From assembly GCA_009103225.1 (NCBI GenBank), contig RHPI01003009.1:394164-429987 (forward strand): a stretch of 35,824 bases of DNA, in the 5' to 3' direction. Under the pieces are notes generated by a model. The model did no database searches, was not told the origin of the DNA, and saw only the letters and a program-made list of their open reading frames with translations. A program made the position numbers and the translations under genes. Source of the DNA: Chlorokybus atmophyticus. Taxonomy: Eukaryota; Streptophyta; Chlorokybophyceae; Chlorokybales; Chlorokybaceae. Shown piece by piece: positions 11,790-22,393 of this stretch (positions are counted from its first letter, which is position 1; each line of letters opens with the position of its first letter).

Positions 11790-13667
11790 ACATGCACGGC
11801 AGGGTAGAGTCCTTCTCAAAGTTGCTGATTTGTCAGCTTTCTCACCTTATCACGCGGATGCTTCCGGCATCGCTGCTGAGGTTGTGGATGGCTCCAACCG
11901 CCCTCGTACGCACCTGATGGATAATGGCTTCTGTGAGTCTTGCTTCGTTCTCACAATCACTCCACCTGGGTGCTTTTACAGTATCCTAATGCTGTACCTT
12001 CACGCTGTCGCAGCGTAAGAGGGCGAGGATGCTAGGAATCGCGCCCAACTCCCTCACCTAAGCATGGTTGGTGTAGTCAGGAAAAAGGGTGAGTGCGTCA
12101 CTGAAGGGGTGAATGAGTGCGTGCTGGCGTGGGTGAGTGAAGGAACGAGTGAGTGAAGTAGTCACCAAGTCATTGAGTGCTTGCAGTAGAAACATCATGT
12201 CCAGTCTTCCACGCATGAGTTTACCATTGCATAAACGCATCTGGCCATCTGCATCCCACCTGCGTTCTCCCCTCTTCCTGGAAGCATATTGACTGCAGTG
12301 CCCCAGCAGCGTTGGCTCTGAGCTCACTCAGCGCCCCATCACCAACCTTGCCTCCAACCACCCCAACACCCGCACCCGCACCCGCGCTGATGAGTTTGTC
12401 AATATCGTCCGCTAGGAACGCCACGAGCGCGGCCACCCCGCCCGCCGCCACCACCCTCTCAACATTGGGCTTCTCGTAGCACGCATTCAACACCACATTC
12501 GCACCCTCCGCCGCAACCCTGTGGAGATGCAAGTCAGTTGTTGTTGTTGTTGTTGATGTTGTTGTATCAACATCACAACCCCACCTTATGCTGGCTGGCT
12601 GCTTCACGTGTTTCAGCACTGCGCGCAGTCCGTGGTTCACTCCGAGCGCAATGCGATTGGTGTGCTTGCGCGACAGGATCTTGAGGGCCTTGAGGAGCAG
12701 GAGGAGGAGGGGCTCACAGGAGGAACAGGAGGAGGAGGAGGAGGTGGAGGGAAGGGCGTCGAGGACCTGAGGAGAGGTTTGGGTGGGGGCTTGAGTGGGT
12801 GCTTGTGACCATGCGCACATGTGTTTGTTGTTTTGGACAAGCATCACTCTAGCACGGTTGAGAAGAGTTTGCTTGTGGCTTTGGTCCTCTGAAACTGTGA
12901 TATACTCTCACAAACAGAGTCGAGTAATGTAGCCACTCGCAGTCAGTCACCACCCTCATCCAACCTCTCATGAGATCAATCAGCAATACACTTCAAACCC
13001 AGATGAGAGTGAGTGAGTGAGTAATGCCTAATCACTTGGTGAAACTCATCAACTGTTATGAACTGAGTCAATCCTTCTTGCCTGCGTGAGCGGGTTGAGG
13101 TTGTCCGCGTTTGGGTCGCGGAAGTTGGGCGAGGCGCGCGGGTCCTCGTTGCCGGCAACAAAGTCTTCCAGCGCCTGGCGAACCGCCGACTGGTGGTAAG
13201 ACTCCTGGGGAAAGAGATGTATTTTTCAGCGTGCGTGCATGTGTGCGCATGTGCGCACATCCAGAGGACCAGCCTATTATAAATGTGAAGATGACGAGAA
13301 CATGGTGTCCACCAGATGTACGTCTTAATGTTGGAAGGTATTTGATCATAGACGCTGGGTACTTAGTACCTTCTCCACAAAGGTATGAGGATACTGAATG
13401 GCCCCAGGACGAATTTTGCTTGCTGTTTTATTTTATTACAGGTCATCCTCGCACACACACGATCTTGTATACACGAGTTGACACTCAATCAGTTCTTCAT
13501 AATCAGTCAGTTGTTGATGACTTATTCAATCAATCGTAACAGTTCAAAGTCAATCAAGGCCCGCTGTCTGTCCCCCTCCGTCTTGCCTTAGCAGCAGGTT
13601 GAGGCTGCACCAGCGCCTGCAGCGGCGTCCTCTGCATGAGATCCGCCACCGCAGCGTAGTCGGACAT
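10776..13667 (-). CDS. Armadillo-repeat protein
   Basis: Ten exons, read on the minus strand: 13667-13587, 13204-13082, 12766-12585, 12518-12260, 12057-11998, 11913-11846, 11419-11311, 11248-11171, 11057-11007, 10883-10776. Together they give 372 residues. Successive exons spell armadillo repeats, each about 40 residues with a Gly-[AI]-[IV]-Pro turn and a closing Ala-Gly-Ala-Leu helix: VRELGAIPSILALL, GIPVLVSLLSDTAHP with AAAAGALQNVS, AVPPLAELLVG, CAAGALLNILGPE. Armadillo solenoids bind other proteins; no partner is implied here. The first two introns begin with GC, not GT. The 66-base intron 12584-12519 is open in frame and may be retained. The intron 11845-11420 holds the GA microsatellite and gap. 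The start at 13667 gives MSDYAAVADL; an upstream ATG at 13877 is in frame but adds a low-complexity Val/Gly stretch. The last 35 residues after the last repeat are less certain. Confidence 0.8.
11611..11788. repeat. GA/CT microsatellite interrupted by a 48-base assembly gap
   Basis: GA repeats at 11611-11698 and 11747-11788 flank N bases at 11699-11746. The true repeat length is therefore unknown. The tract lies in an intron of the armadillo gene, whose transcript carries a CT (pyrimidine) run. Just to its left, 11583-11607 is alternating purine-pyrimidine sequence (TGTGTGTGCGCGCGCACAC), which favours Z-DNA. Confidence 0.95.
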
Positions 13668-15615
13668 CGCTCTAGTAGTCGCTAACAGATGTTCGCCACC
13701 CTCAACAGTCCAAGATGGGCCGCCACCGCCGCCGCCGACGACGACAACGACAACAAGGAGCAGAGCAATGAGAGATGAGTGCACTGCTGGAGGCCTCGAT
13801 CCCGATCGTGTCACGTGACACGCTATGCGTCGCAGTGTCGGGCGCCTACATTTATTTCTTGTTGATGACCATGACATTAGGTAGGATCATGGTCAGCCCA
13901 GATGACAACATAGCATGCAAATTGTAGTCTACAACTTGTAGTTTACTTTACTACTAAGACAACTTGTGCATCAGTTTGCAGACCAACACGTCATAGTGTG
14001 GGATGATGCACAATTTAAACTGTGAAAGCAAAGTGAACGTAAGTTATGCATACAATAAGGCCACACATGTTGATAACATGCCTGGGAGCATAAGCCTTAT
14101 GTCACTTATATATGTTACAATCTTAATACATATAGCTATTGCACGTAAACGACACATAATCTCACCTTCAATAGATATACCATGTTCGACATTACAACCA
14201 GTATCAACATATCTACATCCAATATGCACAATTCAATGCAAAACCTTTGCGTAATCATTTGTTTTGTAAACACATCACATTGAAGTTGATTGTTTGTACA
14301 AAGACATTGGTATTAACTTACTAACACGGCAATTGCGCTAAAGTGCCTGCCCGCGCCGTTCGGGTGCGGACGGCACTGTGCATGCCGGCTTTGGTCCAAA
14401 TGACCGCAACTGCTAACCAGCAAACGCGGTGATTAAGAACCGATACGGTCGGTTGCAAACAGCAGCAATCATACACAAAAAATATATGAAAGCCCCCCAT
14501 TCACAAGCCCGCTGATGGAAAAGGATGGGGGGCTTGTCAAGATGCCCCCCCCCCTATTCTTTGCCCTCCTACACCTTACCGGCGCTTTGCCAGCCAGCCA
14601 GCATAAATACGATGTCATGTGCTAGAGTCGCGGCATGTTGTACATAGAATGCAAGATGCGACTGCTCATGTGTAGAACATGCATTCAGGCAGTAGCATAA
14701 CATGACATGCATGTCACGCACATCATCAATAGAAGTCCACCAGGCTATCCTACGCACCTACTCTACCCCGTTAGGCACGCAATGGCATGTATGCGGTTCA
14801 TCATCACCTGCACCGCGGCTGTGGTCAGCGGCCCATCTTCGCAAAGGCGATAGCAGCAGCAGACTGCAACGACTCCCTCTCCCCCACAAAGCCACCCACT
14901 CCCCGCCCGCCACCATGTACTGCCGGTGCTGCCATTGCAGCCAGGCAGCTTTGCTGCATGTGTGAAGCGGAACCATGCAATTGCAAGTGTGCAAGCAAAC
15001 ACTTTTTGGAAATCGGGAGCCCGGACTAACGCTAGCACTCTACTATACACCTAACGCATTCACAACCACCAGCAGCTAGACACAACAGTTGCAAGAAGGG
15101 TAGGACGGCAGTCGCAGGTAGGCAGACGGACAGGCAGAGACAAGGAGGGCAACCTGCGCAGCAGAGCCGTGTGTATGCTACAAATGGTATGGTGGGGGAG
15201 TGTAAACAACCTCTCTCATACTGTTTGCCGGTGTGATACTTCGTACTTCAAAAGTCAGCACGTTATCATTGTCGAAAGAGACACAGACATGGCCTCTGGG
15301 CGAATGACAATGCAGTGAACAGTGTTGCAACTGCAACTTAACTGACCGACAGGGATTACACCTTTAACACGACACGAAGGACATCACCGGCGGTTACGAC
15401 CCTTGTTTGGTGTTGATGAAGATTGTCTAAAAACAGCTGGTTCACGCTTGTGTGATTAAGCCGGTTCAGACAATCCAGGAGGGGCGTGTCGTATGATACA
15501 CGTTGCACGCTTGGGCAGGAAGCATTCGTCCTTGGGAGGAGGGCATCATTGACTTTGATGAGGGCATCCTTTGGCTTCGTGGGTGTGCTGTAGCGCTACG
15601 CAACATAACAAAAGT
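13668..15615. other. Intergenic spacer between two minus-strand genes
   Basis: No coding exon is supported. The right-hand gene ends at 15616 and the left-hand gene starts at 13667, so the promoter of the armadillo gene should lie in the first few hundred bases. 13880-14330 is AT-rich and 14340-14460 more GC-rich. A hairpin lies at 14490-14535. A weak inverted repeat (GATTGTCTAAA against its near complement) lies at about 15420-15475. Frames at 14700-15050 look like chance. Confidence 0.6.
14490..14535. repeat. Inverted repeat, 11-bp perfect stem
   Basis: AAGCCCCCCAT at 14490-14500 is exactly complementary to ATGGGGGGCTT at 14525-14535, with a 24-base loop. A C run follows at about 14546-14555. 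It lies well downstream of one gene and far from the other, so it may be a relic of a small transposon. Confidence 0.7.
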
Positions 15616-17321
15616 TCAATAAGTAGTTGTGGCATCACGGTTTGCTGCACTCGACGTGGGTGTCTGGGACATGCCTGTTAACGATATGAGTTGAAAGCAA
15701 CTTGCAGCAACATAACCAGTGCATGATACGACTCCCCTCCTCCGCCCCCAAAGTTGCACAATGATGCCGTGTGCGCAACTTACTGCAGTGCATTCTTGAA
15801 TCAAGGTATCAGCAGACTTGAACATCACGGTTGTGCCGATCACCTCTCGACGCGCAAGTTCTAGAAGGTCTGAGATACTCAGAGCCCACTCCAACATCAA
15901 ACCATTCGCTACACCGCCCACTGCCATAATCTGATGCCTGACCATCACGTTTGCCCAGAACAGGTCGGGTTGGCCATCTTCAGGTCGGATGATAGCATCA
16001 ACCTGCATGAAATACACACTAGCCGTAAGCACTTGCAAAAAAATGCTGCAACATACGGCCTTTATTAACACCTGCTTGAACACCCGAGGATCGTTGATCA
16101 TCCGCAGCCCGGCATAGGACCGGTCACACTCGTTGAGCAGCAACTCAATCAAGTCTTATGCTTGAAATGGAATGCCCCTCCATCTCCGCTTACGCGAACA
16201 ATTGCAACGTAACAGTCATCGCCAAGACTGAGCAAGCATTCAGCGACCTGTCAGGCGGAAAGAGTCGAGTATTGAGGACAAACAAACCAGCGGCTGTTCA
16301 TGCACAGAGCACCCGAGTTCAAGCTTTACAAGTCGTCAAGCTCCGCATATCCAAACATGATAAACTCATGCTGAGTGCATACGACAAACATGCTGGGCGG
16401 TGGTGTGCCAAGGGTTGCAAGCTCACCGTCAGCATGGTGGTGGTGGAGTCTATGCCAACAGAAGGGAGAAGCTTTACGACTTTCCTGTATAGTGGTGGCG
16501 TGAGCCTTGGATCTGGGGCCTGCGCGGGGTTGCGTAGGCGTATTACCAGCCAGCCAACAACAGCGCTTCTGAGCACCTCTTGGTCATGCACTCACTCACA
16601 GCATGCCCCAAGCTGTAACCGTACCATGCAGTTGTGCATCAGCTTTTCCAGGTCGACAAACTCCTGCAAACGCCGAGCTTCCATGCGGAGGTCTGCCTGC
16701 TGCCCCTCTGCGTTGTGCAGGCCCAACTGCTCCCAACCAGCTGTGCCAGGTACCAAACCACAACATGCTCTGTGCCTGGGGAGCTCGTGCTGGGTTGGGA
16801 CGCTTGGCGGGCATGCGTAGCTGTACACAATGCTGAGTGACATGGTGAGTTGACAGACCCCAGCCAACCTTGCTTCTTCCTTTCAAGCAGATAATCATCC
16901 GTCAGGAGGATGCCTCTGAGTATGTCCTTGACGTATGTGCCGCCTGCCGCCGCCATGCCTCCTGCACTGCAATGAATTTGCTGAGAGAGATTCTCTTGCA
17001 GGCCGCCATAGGCCTATGGCGGCTTGCGTGGCGACGCTTCAACTCCTCCTGAACGTCACCAAAGCTGCGTTCAGCATTGCGAAAATAACACCCCACGAGT
17101 TGGAGACGCTATATGCATAACACCCCACGTAACGTGATGCACACCGACAACAGTCTACGCACGTTTGCCATGCTCACGTGAGTGCCTGAGCCCAAGCGCG
17201 GCATCCTGTGGGTTGTGCTCAGGCGACGCACAGATACGGAAGAAGCCTGTCGTGCTCGCAGCACTACACCAGTCCTCCACGTGGCACAGGTGGTACAAGT
17301 AAGTAAGCGAGATGATACGGA
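15616..17321 (-). CDS. Unrecognised, probably alpha-helical, multi-exon protein
   Basis: Probable exons on the minus strand: 17321-17178 (uncertain), 17108-17060, 16961-16869, 16740-16625, 16519-16427, 16247-16194, 16143-16072, 16002-15784, 15663-15616. From 17108 to the TGA at 15616-15618 all phases agree and splice sites are GT-AG. The protein is rich in amphipathic helices (RLQEFVDLEKLMHNCM, KVVKLLPSVGIDSTTTMLT, LLLNECDRSYAGLRMI), suggesting a helical-repeat or scaffold protein. I cannot name the family. The exon 17321-17178 reads well (FFRICASPEHNPQDAA) but its visible donors leave phase 1, while the next exon needs phase 0. So an exon is missing, a base is wrong, or this piece is not joined as I think. 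No start codon is established. The 50-base intron 16193-16144 is unusually short. Confidence 0.55.
17002..17023. repeat. 22-bp perfect palindrome inside an intron
   Basis: GCCGCCATAGGCCTATGGCG plus the closing GC is its own reverse complement, with no loop. It lies in the intron 16962-17059 of the unrecognised minus-strand gene. A shorter mirror (AGAGATTCTCT) lies a few bases to its left. Confidence 0.9.
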
Positions 17322-17826
17322 CTGCAAGCATCAAATGACCATATCGGTGTGACCAATGCTATTCCCTGTCAATACGGAATTGTCTACGCATCTGTACTAC
17401 ATTGCTCCACGCTCTGTCTGCTTGCATTCCGGGCCCATGTACTAGTCCTAGCGTCCTAGAACGTTGGTTGCCTATGTACTTCACCCTACACATTGCATGC
17501 GGTACTAAAGAAAGTTGTCGTGATGCATCATAACACGGCTGTATTGAAGCGTTGGTTCCATGCCACACTTGCCAGAAGATTGTGCCTTGATCAGCCAACT
17601 TTGGGAAGAAATGTGTCTTTTGGTCTATTTGATGCCGAGCAGAGCATGTCTATCTGACTTTAACGCTGTTACTCACGAGTGACGCAGCAAGCACCAAACC
17701 AGAGTATAAGTAACCCTTTCAGCGTATCAGCATATTGCGTAACATCCTGTGGCACCTATTGCTGCTCACTGAAGCTAGCAACAATAGTTTGCACCTTCTA
17801 CTCATTTGGGTCCCTGCTGGTCTTGC
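17322..17826. other. Spacer with no gene seen
   Basis: This lies between the uncertain 5' end of one minus-strand gene and the 3' end of the 6-phosphogluconolactonase gene. No frame carries splice-supported or family-like sequence. A missing first exon of the left-hand gene could lie here. Confidence 0.5.
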
Positions 17827-19603
17827 TTATGCGCTGGTCTTTGCTGCCGGTTTTGAAGGCTTAGCCGCTCCCTTGCCTTTCACGCCGTAGTCACAATAAG
17901 GGAAGCGTTTGGGGTCATTCCATAAATGGACTCGCAGGTACGTAGCCGCAGCGCTGTCTATCAGCCACAGCAAAGACCCATCGGTCGGCCTCACCATCTG
18001 AGCCGGGAGCGCACCCGGCAAAGCTTGCCTCTCCAACGCGCGCGAGACGACCTCCGCCTTCTCTTTGCCCACCGCAACCACCACAACCTGTCCAACACGG
18101 TTCATGTTTGAGTCTTGAGAGTGTGTGTTCACAGATAGCCAGTACTAGAAGTAACCTTCTGAGCTAGTGGCGCTCACCTTAGCTGCTGCACTGAGGACAG
18201 GCAGAGTCATGGTGATACGGGATGGTGGCGGCTTGGGCGAGTTGGTGATGGGTAGAATCCACGCTCCTTGCTCAGCAAGGGCCGGGTGGTTGGGGAACAA
18301 GGATGCAACATGTCCATCCGGCCCTACGCCCTGCATGAGTAGCGACACATGTGACCATATGTATACATTACCAACGCTAACTCAGTAACATAAGCGTCTA
18401 GACATGTGAGGCATGTTGGGTCGAGTACAGTGAGCATGACCTGCTTGTTTTAAGTGTATAACAAGCACAACTCATGTCACGTAAAGCATTGAGAGGTTGC
18501 GCACCAGAAGCACGAGGTCAAAGCGTGGGAGGGACCGATCTGGCGTTGACGCAAGCTTCGGGTGCTGTCCGCCAGTGAGTTCCCTTATTTGCCTCTCGTA
18601 ATCCTCAGCAGCCTCCTCAGGGGACACGGAGTCGTTTATGCGAATGATTTGCTGCTCTGGTATTGAAACGCCACCCAGCCAGGCATCCTGACCAGCATGC
18701 AATGCAGGTGAGCAACTCCATGGCAAGTATAAGTAGTAAAGAGTAAAGCGCACAGCATATCATGATGGCACCTTTGCACCCTTGTAGTTTGAGTCTGCAG
18801 AGTTCAAGGGGACGCAGCGCTCATCTGCCCAGAAGATATGCCACCGTCCGAAGTCTGCATGCTTGGCATGCTGCCGATCCGCCAACTTGGCAGCAATCTG
18901 TCAGTGGTATCAGATCTAGCGTTCAGTGCACTTGGGACAGCTGATACAACGGTGTGTTAGAATCAAACATCCGGTTGCTGCAGAAACCTCCAAGTGTTAT
19001 GCATTTCAGTACTTCGGTCGTTGAGAATGCAGGTGCGCGCGTGCACACACACAGGCACTTGTTCTACATATGACAACCGATGCCTGCGATGAATCCCTTC
19101 TACCTTCATGAGGGAACCCCCGGACAAGACCAGAGTGAAGGACCCCCGTTCAGCGATGGCGGACTCAGCAGCTTGCAAGACAGTCTGCACGAGCGTGTCG
19201 GACACATCTTCTGAAGTCTCATGGATGTCAACACTCGCATTGACGTCACCGGTAGGGTACTGAAACAAGTGCCTGACGGGCTGCCTACCCTTCTGTGCAT
19301 CCTGATAAGCACACATCACATGAGCAAAGGTGTGAACCGCCACAATACTGCTGACGGTGCTTTTGAGAGGTGCACACACAGAAAACTTGAACTCATTAAG
19401 TGGAGAGTGATGCAGAACCTGTGCAGCACCTGTGCGTTGGCGGGTGTGCTGGTGTCGGTGGCATTGGCTTGTGTGTGCGGCGTGCTGACGGCCTTGACAA
19501 CGAGTGTGGAAGAAACCCTTCGCGAAGGGCGTTGTGGACGGATATTGCCCGGTTGCGTGTTGGGCTGTCGCACTGTTGTCGAGGGCCGCGGCACCTGCTG
19601 CAT
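17827..19603 (-). CDS. 6-phosphogluconolactonase, plastid type
   Basis: Six exons, minus strand: 19603-19430, 19301-19104, 18897-18772, 18687-18505, 18330-18178, 18087-17827. All are in phase 0 with GT-AG introns and give 364 residues. The enzyme hydrolyses 6-phosphogluconolactone to 6-phosphogluconate in the oxidative pentose phosphate pathway. Family signatures appear in order: [10 protein letters not shown] (about 113-122), [12 protein letters not shown] (143-154), [15 protein letters not shown] (228-242, with His234 of the DGH motif that carries the catalytic His), then [10 protein letters not shown] and LPAQMVRP. The first 55 or so residues are Arg/Ser/Thr/Gln-rich with few acidic residues and contain [13 protein letters not shown], which resembles a plastid transit peptide and cleavage region. 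A Lys/Pro/Ala-rich tail of about 20 residues follows the enzyme domain. The ATG at 19603 is the first in frame. A strong hairpin lies 65 bases upstream. Confidence 0.93.
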
Positions 19604-19667
19604 GCAGCCATCAAGGCCCGTGTCAGCGTACTGCAATACGCTGGTAGAAGTTCAGTAAACTTAAGCT

Positions 19668-19717
19668 GAAAGCTGTTGTTCAACCATGCTTGGCAGCATG
19701 CTTGAACAACAGCTTTC
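19668..19717. promoter_or_regulatory. Perfect 16-bp hairpin upstream of the 6-phosphogluconolactonase start
   Basis: GAAAGCTGTTGTTCAA (19668-19683) is exactly complementary to 19702-19717, with an 18-base loop that itself contains GCATGC. Outer arms TTAAGCT (19661-19667) and AGCTTAA (19741-19747) also pair. It ends 65 bases upstream of the ATG at 19603, so it lies in the leader or proximal promoter. It may be a leader structure, a small-RNA precursor or a tiny MITE footprint. Confidence 0.6.
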
Positions 19718-19747
19718 ACACATATGATAGTGTTGTATCTAGCTTAA

Positions 19748-20217
19748 AACATAAATGTTCACTACTTGTCACACGTCTGAACAGCTGAACTATATCATTT
19801 TCTGCAGACATGCTGACAAACTAACACTACAATTTGTGTACACTATTGCCACAAGTGACGTCTGTGTGCGCTTGGTGTTTCGGAGTATCTGGCCAACTCT
19901 CAAAGAAAGCAGGGGTATGACAAAGAGAAATAGGGAGCATGTTATTTCGAGCTCAACAAAACGCACTGAGACAGTTGTCACACATGTGTACAGCTGTGTG
20001 AAACGAGTTGCAACATCGGTGCATTGCATGGCAGCCGAAAGCCGTTTGCCATTGTGCCGCAGTAGCCGTGCATTGGTCCAGAACAGACGAGGCACCACAG
20101 GCTTGTGGTTGTCTTGAGTACACACAGGCTAACAGACCCCGTACCTGGCTCATGCTTCTGTCCACAACATCTAACTGCTATGATTGTATCACAAGAAGCA
20201 ACTGAGTGACTATTGCC
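19748..20217. other. Spacer with no gene seen
   Basis: Mixed-composition sequence upstream of the 6-phosphogluconolactonase gene. Two overlapping frames on opposite strands exceed 110 codons, but neither shows family resemblance or splice support, so they look like chance. The gene's promoter should lie at the left end. Confidence 0.45.
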
Positions 20218-20760
20218 TCAGCTCACCGCTGTGGGAGGCAGCAGCAGCGCCCTCGCCGCGGCGGCGGCAATGCCGCTCGCCGCCATGATGCTCTCCAGCT
20301 GCGCAACTATCAGCAAGCCCTGCCCAGCGTCACCGCCACCGCCACCGCCACCGCCACCGCCACCGCCGCCGCCGCGCAGGCAGTAAGGCAAAGGCAAAGG
20401 GGAAGCACAGCTGCGTAAGCTGATAATGTGGACAGCTTGCAGGCGGCGGTGGTGGCGGTGGCGGTGGCGATAGCGGTGTTGTCTTCGTGCTTAGGGGAGG
20501 CTGTACGGACCCCAAGGCTCGGATTGGATTAGAGGCTGCACACCGTCAACCAGCTCAAGGATGGGAGTACCCTGTCCTTCCACCCCCATGCAACCAGTCT
20601 CATTGGGCTTGGACCGGTTGGATGGTGTGCTGCACCCGCTGAGGATAGGCGGGGGAATACGGGGAGTCGTGTATAAGTGTGTTTACCAATACTACCACCA
20701 ATTTGCGTGCAAGCTGGTGAATTCAGTGTCTCTTGCACTTGTGAAGTTTACTCTACAATG
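20218..20760 (-). CDS. Possible 3' exons of an unidentified minus-strand gene
   Basis: Two stretches read like coding sequence on the minus strand. One, about 20660-20491, contains GQGTPILELVDGVQPLIQ and ends at a TAA (20493-20491). The other, about 20390-20218, runs from a Gly run through LLIVAQLESIMAASGIAAAA to a TGA (20220-20218). They could be consecutive exons spliced past the first stop, with a Gly-rich linker coded by the GGTGGC repeat. The joins are not established and the family is not recognised. Confidence 0.3.
20331..20469. repeat. Inverted pair of CACCGC / GGTGGC hexanucleotide repeats
   Basis: CACCGC repeats at 20331-20376 face GGTGGC/GGCGGT repeats at 20442-20469, about 65 bases apart and complementary. 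The arms could form a GC-rich hairpin, and the G-rich strands carry runs able to form G-quadruplexes. The tract may contribute Gly residues to the possible minus-strand exon. Confidence 0.8.
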
Positions 20761-22393
20761 CAACGCAACACATCTTTCAGTTCAACAAGAGGGTGCATAA
20801 GGTATGTATCGTAGGCATGCACAGTCACACCTGGCACAAGGCAAGCAGACTTAAAGGCACAGATAGACGACGTTATTTACATCAGGGGCCTACGCTAAGT
20901 GCGCTATGTGTATAAAATGATGCAAAGTACAACTCGCACAGGCAAATCTACATGAACACGCCATGCCAAGCATATCACAACCACTTACCAAATTGACCAC
21001 CGGCCAAAGGCATGCGCTTGCATGCTAAGTACCCACTACGCCTACCCCTCTCACTACTGCCCCCCTGCTAGACATGCATGCATGCATCGCAGTTGCAATC
21101 CCCTACACCAACGCCATGTACTTAAGTACAAATGTGGCTGGGCAGTAGGCAGCAACAGCAAGCAGTAACTGAAGGACCAACCTGTAGCATGGCGGCGTGC
21201 ATGTCATGCTATAAGGTGTGAAGAGGCTGGTTTGCTGGGCGCTCTGGCCGGCTTGCGGTGCTCGCTTGCGTGCATGCTGCTTCTCAAGTTGTCGTGCTGC
21301 ACACATTCAACAACACATGGACTTGTTGAAGCCCACTTCAGAGACAGCTTCAACTAGAGCACTACTACTGTGCCAGTCAAGCCAACGTGAGCATGCTCTT
21401 CACGCAGTCCAGTCAACCCATTATTGTTAAGCTTATGTTTTCATAGGCTGTATGTGAGATTGCATGGGGCATGGAGGGCATCTAGCTTTGGTTGGCTCTG
21501 TGATAATATTTTTGCTGCTTATGATGATGGACTTGCGAAAGCATATATAAGTTGTAGAGACTCGGCAGCCAGCCAGCTGGGACCCGCCTGCATACCACGC
21601 CTCACCCTTGCATTCAATCTACATTACTTCGTGACTGTTTGAACTCGGAGAGCTTTCACGCTGTCCCTGATGCAGCTTGACACACAGATGAGTCAACCTG
21701 TGCCTTGATGTCCATGACCTGCTAGGTCATCTCAAGATCCTGTCATCCAACCACTTGAAACATGATTCTAGCCGCAACCGTATCCCAGATAACAGCAGAG
21801 ACTGATTGTCACAGGTCGCCGGAGCTTCAGCAATCACAGTTGAGCCAGCCGATACTCCATCACCGTGCTGGGTGCTTGCTTCAATTGAGAAGCGCATGCA
21901 AGATGCAGTGATTGCGCACACCGCACCATGCAGCCGATAATGCATAGCATAATAATTTGTATGCAAGGCAAGTGCAAAGAACAGCTGCAAGGGGCTGATT
22001 CAAACCCCACGCTGCGGTTTATCAAAGGTATCCTAACACCAACGCACCTTCAGAGCAGCGCCCATTCACTTGCCCACCAGCTGCACAACCACCTTAGCTG
22101 TGCAGCCGCCAAAACAACCGCCAACCTGGGCGGTGTGACTGTATCCGCCGAAGGATTTTGACACCAGATTGCTAGCGTAGTAACTGTGCAACTACGTTGA
22201 CAGAAGTGCTGATGCCTGTAACTTATACCAACAACAACAGTGCCAAGAACAAAGCCAGGCAGTGCCCATTGTGAAATGCAACCCAACACCTGTACAAACA
22301 TGCATAGGACAAAACGTGGCTGAAAACCTGTAGTACTTTACTGTTGAATCAAGTCTCTGGAGTCACTGAGTAACCAAAACAACACTAACATTG
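20761..22393. other. Region without a confident gene
   Basis: Scattered minus-strand pieces look partly coding, around 21990-21728 (SIEASTQHGDGVSAGST) and 22160-22055 (GGCFGGCTAKVVVQLVGK). I cannot connect them into a gene. GCATGC-rich short repeats occur at 21070-21090. The rest looks like noncoding sequence. Confidence 0.35.

Noticed and set aside
11441-12018. Frames of alternating Arg-Glu or Ser-Leu across the GA repeat
   Set aside because: These are translations of a microsatellite and N bases inside an intron.
21990-22015. T-arm-like GGGGCTGATTCAAACCCC suggesting a tRNA
   Set aside because: No acceptor stem, anticodon arm or D arm could be fitted around it.
22027-22036. GTATCCTAAC on the plus strand resembling a U12 donor
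   Set aside because: No plus-strand gene is supported there and no matching branch point and acceptor were found.
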